The translations under genes were made by a program, and so were the position numbers. Below the pieces are notes generated by a model, which searched no databases, was not told where the DNA came from, and worked only from the letters and a program-made list of their open reading frames with translations. Source: Sphaerochaetaceae bacterium (GTDB lineage Bacteria > Spirochaetota > Spirochaetia > Sphaerochaetales > Sphaerochaetaceae). Taken from it: a DNA stretch of 5,743 nucleotides. The DNA is taken from contig JAKSPF010000084.1 in assembly GCA_024405065.1 (NCBI GenBank), positions 1 through 5,743 on the forward strand, in the 5' to 3' direction. Of the stretch, positions 1 through 5,743 are shown piece by piece (within the stretch, counting starts at the first letter, position 1; each line of letters starts with the position of its first letter).

Positions 1-1042
1 AAATGTCTGGGAAACACTGGTTCGTCCCGGAAAAAAAAACAGGGATTTTCAGGTTACCGATATAGATGAAATTACGGAAGACGGAAGTACGGACTGTGTT
101 GTTGAATGTATCGGCGGGACAGATGATGCCTACGGTTTTGTAAAATCCTGTCTTGAAGCAGGTAAACATGTTGTGACATCAAACAAGGCTTTGGTGACAT
201 CTTACGGAACAGAACTTGCAGAACTTGCCCGTTCAAAGGGAGTTGGTTTTCTTTTCAGTGCGGCGTGCGGAGGTGCTGTGCCGGTGCTTCACAACATAAG
301 TGTTGCCAAACAGACCGACTCTGTTTTAAGCGCCGGCGGAATTCTCAACGGAACGGTGAATTTCATACTTTCCAATTTGAAAAGCGGAAAATTTACAGAT
401 TACGGCTCTGCACTGTGTGAGGCTCGGAGACTCGGCTATGCTGAAGCAGATCCTTCTGCGGATGTAAGCGGTCTTGATACTTTGAGGAAGGTGATGCTTA
501 TTTCAGCAGTGGCTTTCGGTAAACTTCCGGTGAAGGGAACCTGTTGTGAAGGTATTGAAAACTACGATGTTTTTGCAGGTTGCAAATACGGTACGGGAGA
601 GGATTCTGCTTTCAGTGATTGCTGCGTGAAACTTATCGGCAGATGCGGGCTGAACGCTGACGGTTCCGTGTATACCTATGTTGAGCCTTGCATTGTGAAG
701 CAGTCATCCGTGTTTGCAGGAGTGAATCAGAACTTCAATTTTGCGTTTTATGACGGTAAGAATTGCGGGCGCATAGGCCTTTCCGGGCAGGGTGCGGGGC
801 GTTACCCCACTGCATCTGCCGTTCTGCGTGACCTTACTGCCCTTGCACAGGGACAGAGGGAGATGCTCGGTGAGTGCTCTCAGGTTTGTGCGGACAACTC
901 AAAGGTAATTCACAGATACGTTGTCTGTGAAGATTCAAAGTGCAGAATAACAGATGTGATTTCCGTAACGGAGATGCATGAAAAAATAAGAGAACTGAGA
1001 AAAAAGGGCGGCAAAGTGTTTTTTGCTGCAATAGAGGAATAA
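1..1042 (+). CDS. hom: Homoserine dehydrogenase (5'-partial)
   Basis: This enzyme reduces aspartate 4-semialdehyde to homoserine with NAD(P)H in the cytoplasm, the branch step toward threonine and methionine. The reading frame is open from base 2, so 346 residues are visible and the start of the Rossmann fold lies outside the window. Visible motifs, in window residue numbers: end of the nucleotide-binding fold with GKHVVTSNKALV (about 51-62), GGAVP (90-94, usually GGGIP), GTVNFIL (117-123), GYAEADPSADVSGLD (about 145-159) and GQGAGRYPTASAV (262-274). Asp159 and Lys163 match the catalytic Asp/Lys pair of the family, and Glu148 matches a conserved active-site acid. After about residue 304 only some 43 residues remain, too few for the usual C-terminal ACT domain. 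The stop is one base before the aspartate kinase start, so the two are surely co-transcribed. The first in-frame GTG inside the window (173) lies within the conserved fold and is not the true start. Confidence 0.93.
   Translation, partial: NVWETLVRPGKKNRDFQVTDIDEITEDGSTDCVVECIGGTDDAYGFVKSCLEAGKHVVTSNKALVTSYGTELAELARSKGVGFLFSAACGGAVPVLHNISVAKQTDSVLSAGGILNGTVNFILSNLKSGKFTDYGSALCEARRLGYAEADPSADVSGLDTLRKVMLISAVAFGKLPVKGTCCEGIENYDVFAGCKYGTGEDSAFSDCCVKLIGRCGLNADGSVYTYVEPCIVKQSSVFAGVNQNFNFAFYDGKNCGRIGLSGQGAGRYPTASAVLRDLTALAQGQREMLGECSQVCADNSKVIHRYVVCEDSKCRITDVISVTEMHEKIRELRKKGGKVFFAAIEE
1033..1038 (+). promoter_or_regulatory. Ribosome binding site of aspartate kinase
   Basis: AGAGGA lies 5 bases before the ATG at 1044, inside the last codons of the homoserine dehydrogenase gene. 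It supports this ATG as the start, which also places the KFGGSS motif at residue 6, as usual for the family. Confidence 0.7.
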
Positions 1043-1043
1043 G

Positions 1044-2360
1044 ATGCTGAAAGTAACAAAATTCGGCGGTTCTTCCGTTTCTGATGCAAGTCAATTCCGG
1101 AAAGTTAAAGCAATAATAGAGTCTGATGAATCACGCAGGATTGCGGTGATTTCCGCCGCAGGGAAGAGAAACAGTGAGGATCACAAACTCACGGATTTGC
1201 TTTATCTGTGTCATGCACACCTCACATACGGGGTATCGTGTGACGAAATTTTTAATACAATAGCAAGCCGTTTCATTGAAATAAGGGATGAACTCGGACT
1301 TTCTTTCAGAGTTGAGGATGAAATTGATGCAATCCGTAAGAGTCTCAACAGAGATATGTCTGTTGATGAGCTTGTTTCACGGGGTGAATACCTCACTTCA
1401 CGTCTTATGGCAGAATTTTTAGGTTTTCATTTTCTTGATGCCCGTGACTGCATCTTCATGGACTATGACGGCAGTTTTGATATGGTGAAAATAAGCAGTG
1501 CTGTTTCAGAGGCTCTTGCGGAATACGGTAATCTTGTGATTCCCGGTTTTTACGGAAGAATTCCGTCCGGAAAAGTCAGGGTAATGAGCAGGGGTGGAAG
1601 TGACATAACCGGTGCACTTGCGGCTTCTGCGATTAAGGCGGATGTCTATGAAAACTGGACGGATGTCAGCGGTATTCTCATGGCAGATCCGCGCATAGTG
1701 AAAAATCCGAGACCTATTTCCCGCATTACTTACGGCGAACTCAGGGAACTTGCCTTCATGGGTGCATCCGTGCTTCATGAGGATGCGGTGCAACCGGTGA
1801 GAGAGTCCGGAATTGCCCTGAACATAAGGAATACCAATGAGCCGGACAACCCCGGTACGCTGATAGTTGAAAGGATTGACGGTGACAGCAAAGAAGACGG
1901 GCGGTTCATTACAGGTATTGCCGGACGGCGGAACTTTGACATAATCACAGTGGTGAAACACAATATGGACTGTAATGAAGGTTTGAGAAAAGTTCTGAAG
2001 ATTCTTGATCAGAACAACACTCCTGTGGAGCATATTTCAATGGGACTTGATTCTTTTGCATTTGTGATTTCACAGGCTGCAGTAGGAAACAGGCTTGACG
2101 GTGTTGTGGCTGAAATACGGAACGCAATCAGTCCCGATGATATCAAGATACGTGACGGTATTGCCCTTGTGGCTGCGGTAGGAAGAAAAATGGGGTTCAG
2201 ACCCGGTATTTCCGGTAAACTGTTCAAGGCTCTGGGAGAAAACGGGGTAAACATCAGAACAATAGCACAGGATGCAGATGAACTTTCAATCATAGTAGGT
2301 GTTGAAAACAGTCAGTATGAAACTGCCGTCCGTGTTCTGTATGAAGGTTTTGCGGGGTGA
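1044..2360 (+). CDS. lysC: Aspartate kinase, monofunctional, with C-terminal ACT domains
   Basis: This enzyme phosphorylates L-aspartate with ATP to give 4-aspartyl phosphate, the first and normally feedback-controlled step of lysine, threonine and methionine synthesis. At 438 residues it has the usual length for the monofunctional type. The amino-acid kinase domain (about 1-275) shows KFGGSS (6-11), SRGEYL (112-117), SRGGSDITGAL (182-192), WTDVSGI (205-211) and GASVLHEDAV (240-249). A regulatory tail follows, readable as two ACT-type units at about 298-365 and 373-436; the second carries GENGVNIRTIAQ (398-409), a typical ACT effector-pocket segment. Lysine and/or threonine feedback is therefore likely, but the effector cannot be read from the sequence. 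The gene starts one base after the homoserine dehydrogenase stop and precedes asd. The symbol lysC is chosen by function; thrA or ask would be equally defensible, since which isozyme this is cannot be told from the window. Confidence 0.95.
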   Translation: MLKVTKFGGSSVSDASQFRKVKAIIESDESRRIAVISAAGKRNSEDHKLTDLLYLCHAHLTYGVSCDEIFNTIASRFIEIRDELGLSFRVEDEIDAIRKSLNRDMSVDELVSRGEYLTSRLMAEFLGFHFLDARDCIFMDYDGSFDMVKISSAVSEALAEYGNLVIPGFYGRIPSGKVRVMSRGGSDITGALAASAIKADVYENWTDVSGILMADPRIVKNPRPISRITYGELRELAFMGASVLHEDAVQPVRESGIALNIRNTNEPDNPGTLIVERIDGDSKEDGRFITGIAGRRNFDIITVVKHNMDCNEGLRKVLKILDQNNTPVEHISMGLDSFAFVISQAAVGNRLDGVVAEIRNAISPDDIKIRDGIALVAAVGRKMGFRPGISGKLFKALGENGVNIRTIAQDADELSIIVGVENSQYETAVRVLYEGFAG

Positions 2361-2381
2361 CCGACAGAGCCGGTTCGCCTA

Positions 2382-2388
2382 AAAGGAG
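2382..2388 (+). promoter_or_regulatory. Ribosome binding site of asd
   Basis: AAAGGAG, 5 bases before the ATG at 2394, is a strong Shine-Dalgarno sequence in the 33-nt gap after the kinase gene. It fixes the asd start. The rest of the gap shows no convincing promoter or terminator. Confidence 0.75.
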
Positions 2389-2393
2389 TTGTT

Positions 2394-3395
2394 ATGAAAA
2401 ACGGTTACAATATAGCGGTACTCGGAGCAACGGGAGTTGTGGGTCGTCAGATGATTGATGCTCTTGAAGAGTACAAAATTCCGGTGGCAAAGCTTGTTTT
2501 ACTCGCAAGTGCTTCAAGTGAGGGCAAAAAAAGTCCGTTCAACGGAAAAGAGATTACCGTGAAGAAGGCTGATGAAAACAGCTTTAATGGTATGGATTTT
2601 GTTTTGGGTGCGGTGGAAAACGCTCAGGCAAAGTATTTTGCACCTCACATTGTAAAATCCGGTGCTGTTTTCATTGATAACAGTTCTGCATTCAGGATGG
2701 ATGACGGTGTGCCTCTTGTGATTCCTGAGATCAACGGTGAAGATGCAAAGACAAACAGCGGAATCATATCAAATCCAAATTGTTCAACAATAATCACTCT
2801 CATGGCGATTGCCGGTCTTGCGGCATTGTCTCCGGTAAAAAGTATTATTGCAAGTACATATCAGGCGGTTTCCGGTGCAGGGAAAAAGGGTCTTGAGGAA
2901 CTTGAGTCTCAGATTGCCGCTCTTTCCGAAGGTGAAAAGCCTGTGTATTCAACATTTCCTCACCAGATTGCAATGAATGTGATTCCGTTTATAGGTAAAG
3001 ATACGGGTAATGCCTACACCTCGGAGGAAATGAAACTTCAGAATGAAAGCCGTAAAATTCTTCACCTGCCGGCTCTTAAAGCCTCGTGTACGTGTGTGCG
3101 GGTTCCGGTGATGAGAAGTCACTCAATCTCTGTTGCCGTCCGTTTTGAAAGGAAAATCACCGTAAGTGAGGCACAGAAAGCAATCCGTGATTTTCCCGGT
3201 TGTCGTCTGATTGAGGACTATGAAGGACGTTGTTATCCTACACCCCTTGATACGAGTAATCAGGATCTTGTGTGGATAGGACGTATCAGGGAGGATCTTA
3301 CGGATGAGAACGGTCTGCTTTTGTGGTGTTGCGGTGATCAGGTAAGAAAAGGTGCAGCCGTAAATGCCGTTCAGATTTTGCAATTACTCATCTGA
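2394..3395 (+). CDS. asd: Aspartate-semialdehyde dehydrogenase
   Basis: This enzyme reduces 4-aspartyl phosphate to aspartate 4-semialdehyde with NADPH, releasing phosphate. It is the second step of the aspartate pathway and the branch to diaminopimelate/lysine. The protein has 333 residues, complete for the family. GATGVVG (11-17) is the dinucleotide-binding glycine loop. NSSAFRMD (96-103) and SNPNCSTI (126-133) follow, with the nucleophile Cys130. Gln157 in TYQAVSGAG, Arg236 in RVPV and the acid/base His243 in RSHS complete the active site. The spacings Cys to Gln (27) and Arg to His (7) equal those I recall for the E. coli enzyme. The segment LGAVENAQ (71-78) stands where many homologues carry a glycine/serine-rich loop; this looks like a subfamily variant, not damage. 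The C-terminal KGAAVNAVQI is typical. The gene sits 33 nt after the kinase and 30 nt before the amidohydrolase, so it is probably in the same transcript. Confidence 0.96.
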   Translation: MKNGYNIAVLGATGVVGRQMIDALEEYKIPVAKLVLLASASSEGKKSPFNGKEITVKKADENSFNGMDFVLGAVENAQAKYFAPHIVKSGAVFIDNSSAFRMDDGVPLVIPEINGEDAKTNSGIISNPNCSTIITLMAIAGLAALSPVKSIIASTYQAVSGAGKKGLEELESQIAALSEGEKPVYSTFPHQIAMNVIPFIGKDTGNAYTSEEMKLQNESRKILHLPALKASCTCVRVPVMRSHSISVAVRFERKITVSEAQKAIRDFPGCRLIEDYEGRCYPTPLDTSNQDLVWIGRIREDLTDENGLLLWCCGDQVRKGAAVNAVQILQLLI

Positions 3396-3411
3396 TTCGT
3401 TATTATTGTAT

Positions 3412-3418
3412 GGAGGAG
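3412..3418 (+). promoter_or_regulatory. Ribosome binding site of the amidohydrolase
   Basis: GGAGGAG, 7 bases before the ATG at 3426, is the strongest Shine-Dalgarno match in the window. It decides the start of the amidohydrolase and suggests efficient translation independent of asd. Confidence 0.75.
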
Positions 3419-3425
3419 CGTAATT

Positions 3426-5144
3426 ATGAGTATCAAAGCAGACAGGGTTTTCAACAATGCAAAAGTGTATTCAGTATCAATGGACGGGAAAGAAACACGG
3501 GCACAGGCGGTTGCCGTAAAGGACGGAAAGATAGTTTTTGTCGGAACGGATGAGCAGGCAGGGAAATGGATCGGTCCGGACACAGAGGTCTGTGACTGTC
3601 ACGGGGGAAGTTTGTTACCCGGTTTCGGAGATGCTCACATGCACTTCAGCATTTCTGTCAGAAGGTTCGGTGTTGTTGATCTGAACAGTATTGTTTCCGA
3701 TTACAGCAAAACAACGCCTGATGAAGTGATTGAAATAATCCGAAAGCGTGTTAAAGATTTTGCGGAAATTCACCCTGACGCAGCGGTGATTCACGGTTCA
3801 GGGTGGGATCGTGCTTGGTTTACCGGTGCATTGCAGGGTATTGCAAGACCGTTTACAAGACATGATATTGATGCCGTAGTTCCGGATAAACCGGTAGTAC
3901 TTGACAGTTTCTGCGGTCACGTTTGTTTGCTTAACTCAAAGGCCTTGGAACTTGCAGGGGTGACAAAAGATTATCCTGACCCTCAGGGATTGATAAGAAA
4001 GGACAAAGACGGTAACCCTGACGGGTATATTCAGGAACCGGTGATGATAGCCCCGATTTGTGAAGCAATTCCCGGTTTTCAGTTTTCAGATGAAGAATTC
4101 AAAAACGGTATGCTGGATGCTCAGAAGCTTTTTATTTCAAGAGGCTACACTCTTGTTGCGGACTGCATGAAGACAGATGCCGCATATAAAGCGCTTATGG
4201 AACTTGCAGAGGGTGACAGACTCAGAATGAGGGTGAGGGGCGTTTTCAACTGTAACAATGCCACTGCAAAAAAAGATTTGGAATATGCTGTTGCAAACCG
4301 CAATAAGTTTAACTGCGATGATGTAATGGGTATTGATACGGTAAAGTACTTTGTTGACGGCAATCTTGCAATGTGTGAGCCGTATGCACCGGAATACTGC
4401 AAAAAGGCAGGTATCCCTGAGGACTACCGTGATCCTCTGCTTTGGAAAGAGGAAGACCTTATGAAATCAATGGAGGATTTCCAGAAAGCAGGTTTTAATA
4501 TTCACGTGCATGCAATGGGTGACTACGGACTGAAATACACGGTTGACTGTATGGAAAATGCGCAGAGGAAGTATAATAAAGACGGTAAGTTGAGAAACAT
4601 CATTGCACATTGTTCTTACGTGAAGGATGAAGATAAAAAGAGGATGGGCGATAATCACATAATTGCAAGTATCCAGCCCGAATGGGAATCTGAGAACGGT
4701 GAGTCAGGCTCTGAACTTGCAAGGATGCTCGGTGTTGAACGTCACAGAAGGACATACCCGAACAAAAGTCTTGTTGATGCCGGTGTTGTGTGTGCTTACG
4801 GTTCTGATTTTACGGTCGGGTTGCCGGATGCTCTTGCCGGTATCCAGACAGCACTTACCCGCCGTATCTGTCAGACAAATGTTTTGTATGAAGCATATAA
4901 AAACACGAAGCCGTACATGCCTGAAGAATGTGTGACTTTGAAAGAGGCAATAAAGGCTCATACAATCAATACCGCTTACCAATTCCATCTGGAAAATATA
5001 ACAGGTTCAATTGAAACAGGTAAATCAGCGGAGCTGGTTCTTTTGAATAAAGACATAGAGGCTGTGCCTACAGAGGAGATATGTCTTATCAAGGTTGTGG
5101 AAACCGTTTTCAAGGGTGAAACTGTCTTTAAGGCCGAACCGTGA
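3426..5144 (+). CDS. YtcJ-like metal-dependent amidohydrolase
   Basis: This is a member of the amidohydrolase superfamily (Amidohydro_3 / YtcJ group, related to N-substituted formamide deformylase and proteins annotated AepA). Such enzymes hydrolyse amide or C-N bonds with one or two bound metals; the substrate here is unknown. It has 572 residues, normal for the group. A beta-sandwich start (about 1-65, with VKDGKIVFVG) leads into GFGDAHMHF, whose His71 and His73 form the HxH metal site. Further likely ligands are His362 in HVHAMGD, His395 in AHCSYV and Asp461 in GSDF. Lys307 in VKYFVDGN occupies the place of the family's conserved lysine and might be a bridging residue. The C-terminal part (TGSIETGKSAELVLLNKDI, 526-544) closes the sandwich. 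No signal peptide is visible, so it should be cytoplasmic. All motifs are intact. It lies 30 nt after asd, and its stop codon overlaps the GTG start of the membrane esterase gene. Confidence 0.9.
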   Translation: MSIKADRVFNNAKVYSVSMDGKETRAQAVAVKDGKIVFVGTDEQAGKWIGPDTEVCDCHGGSLLPGFGDAHMHFSISVRRFGVVDLNSIVSDYSKTTPDEVIEIIRKRVKDFAEIHPDAAVIHGSGWDRAWFTGALQGIARPFTRHDIDAVVPDKPVVLDSFCGHVCLLNSKALELAGVTKDYPDPQGLIRKDKDGNPDGYIQEPVMIAPICEAIPGFQFSDEEFKNGMLDAQKLFISRGYTLVADCMKTDAAYKALMELAEGDRLRMRVRGVFNCNNATAKKDLEYAVANRNKFNCDDVMGIDTVKYFVDGNLAMCEPYAPEYCKKAGIPEDYRDPLLWKEEDLMKSMEDFQKAGFNIHVHAMGDYGLKYTVDCMENAQRKYNKDGKLRNIIAHCSYVKDEDKKRMGDNHIIASIQPEWESENGESGSELARMLGVERHRRTYPNKSLVDAGVVCAYGSDFTVGLPDALAGIQTALTRRICQTNVLYEAYKNTKPYMPEECVTLKEAIKAHTINTAYQFHLENITGSIETGKSAELVLLNKDIEAVPTEEICLIKVVETVFKGETVFKAEP

Positions 5145-5743
5145 AAAATCTGTTTTCTTTGGATGATTTTATTGCTGCGGCAATAAGCGGCATAGGTTAC
5201 GGATTGGGATATTACGTTCCGGAACGCTTGGGTTGGCATCCCGTTATTGCTCTTGCTGTCTGTATGGTTTCCGGCGGTTTTCTTGACTATGCTGTACACA
5301 GAATGCTTCACCGCAGATTCCTGCAAAACAGCACTGCTGCAAAATTTCTGTTGGTTGTTTTTTTTGTTGCCTTGCTTTTTGCAGTCAACGGATTGAGTTA
5401 TGTATATTTGGGTATCAGTCTTTTCGGCAGTTACATTGAATGTATAATCTGGGTTGTTGCTTTTGAACTATTGGGGCTTGCTGTTTCCTCTGTCAGAAAA
5501 TTCAGCAGAAAAAGGCGAATCCGGAGGAAGTACGGAATATCTCCGTCTCTGTTTGTTTTTTCTGAAAAAGAAAGCAACAGGATAGGTGTTCTTAACGGTG
5601 AAAACAGGAAAATTGACGGTGATTATGACAAATCACTTGCCGTACAGACTATTACCGGAACTTTTGTAGGCAAAAAAAAAGGCGGTGTTGTGTCATATCT
5701 TGGGTTTCCCTATGCATCGCCGCCTACGGGAACTCTCAGGTGG
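5141..5743 (+). CDS. Membrane-anchored type-B carboxylesterase (3'-partial)
   Basis: The frame is open for 201 codons from a GTG at 5141 to the window end. The GTG overlaps the amidohydrolase stop by four bases (GTGA); a weak AAGG at 5130-5133 sits 7 bases before it. Residues 1-118 are strongly hydrophobic, with likely membrane segments at about 10-26, 33-52, 68-90 and 99-117. Basic residues cluster at 54-59 (RMLHRR) and 119-130 (RKFSRKRRIRRK), so the positive-inside rule suggests four passes with both ends in the cytoplasm. A linker follows. From about 168, VQTITGTFVG and then YLGFPYASPPTGTLRW match the conserved N-terminal start of type-B carboxylesterases (PnbA-like pattern: GxxxG, then GIPYAxPPxGxLRF). 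The catalytic Ser, Glu and His lie beyond the window, so activity cannot be judged. I do not recognise the membrane domain. A run of nine A bases (5672-5680) lies within the esterase start, and the frame is consistent on both sides. The GTG start is likely but not certain; the first ATG is codon 42. Confidence 0.8.
   Translation, partial: MKNLFSLDDFIAAAISGIGYGLGYYVPERLGWHPVIALAVCMVSGGFLDYAVHRMLHRRFLQNSTAAKFLLVVFFVALLFAVNGLSYVYLGISLFGSYIECIIWVVAFELLGLAVSSVRKFSRKRRIRRKYGISPSLFVFSEKESNRIGVLNGENRKIDGDYDKSLAVQTITGTFVGKKKGGVVSYLGFPYASPPTGTLRW

Noticed and set aside
31..39. Nine-A run in homoserine dehydrogenase as a possible frameshift
   Set aside because: The frame is open on both sides and continues into conserved homoserine dehydrogenase sequence, so no disruption is visible.
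1506..2033. 175-codon open frame on the minus strand
   Set aside because: It lies entirely opposite the aspartate kinase gene, whose conserved motifs span the region, and its translation resembles no family. It is a shadow frame.
2360..2374. Possible hairpin (ACCG ... CGGT) between the aspartate kinase and asd genes
   Set aside because: The stem has only four base pairs, with no T-run after it, and is followed directly by the asd ribosome binding site. It is too weak for a terminator.
4663..4935. 90-codon plus-strand open frame inside the amidohydrolase
   Set aside because: It is out of frame within a gene whose motifs (AHCSYV before it, GSDF within it) are intact. There is no ribosome binding site and no recognisable protein.
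4976..5326. 116-codon minus-strand open frame at the amidohydrolase/esterase junction
   Set aside because: It overlaps the conserved C-terminus of the amidohydrolase and the hydrophobic start of the next gene. Its translation has no recognisable features.
1..5743. Mobile element, CRISPR array, tRNA/rRNA or phage genes
   Set aside because: No direct or inverted repeats of useful length, no transposase or integrase motifs and no tRNA-like folds were seen. Coding sequence fills nearly all of the window.

Overview
The window is a compact, all-plus-strand stretch of bacterial chromosome with almost no non-coding DNA. It holds five protein genes, and the first and last are cut by the window edges. 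G+C looks moderate (estimated by eye, not counted). Shine-Dalgarno sites are strong and AGGAG-like. The aspartokinase (about 440 residues, monofunctional, with a C-terminal ACT pair) and the aspartate-semialdehyde dehydrogenase resemble forms I know from anaerobic Clostridia-type Firmicutes. That suggests a gut- or rumen-type anaerobe, but this is inference from protein style only, and a spirochaete such as Treponema cannot be excluded.

Layout: (1) 1-1042, homoserine dehydrogenase lacking its N-terminus; (2) 1044-2360, aspartate kinase, one base downstream; (3) 2394-3395, aspartate-semialdehyde dehydrogenase, after a 33-nt gap; (4) 3426-5144, a YtcJ-like metal-dependent amidohydrolase, after a 30-nt gap; (5) 5141 to the window end, an open reading frame that starts on a GTG overlapping the previous stop codon. 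It encodes a multi-pass membrane segment followed by the beginning of a type-B carboxylesterase domain.

The first three genes encode the three enzymes that take aspartate to homoserine: kinase, semialdehyde dehydrogenase and homoserine dehydrogenase. This is the shared trunk for threonine and methionine, and its first two steps also feed lysine/diaminopimelate. The last two genes are hydrolases of unknown substrate. They follow at operon-like spacing but have no evident link to the aspartate pathway. No terminator, RNA gene, mobile element, CRISPR array or large repeat was seen. No gene-free stretch exceeds 33 bases.

Most of the window is ordinary primary metabolism. The part most worth a second look is the 3' end, where a polytopic membrane domain is fused to an esterase and appears translationally coupled to an amidohydrolase.
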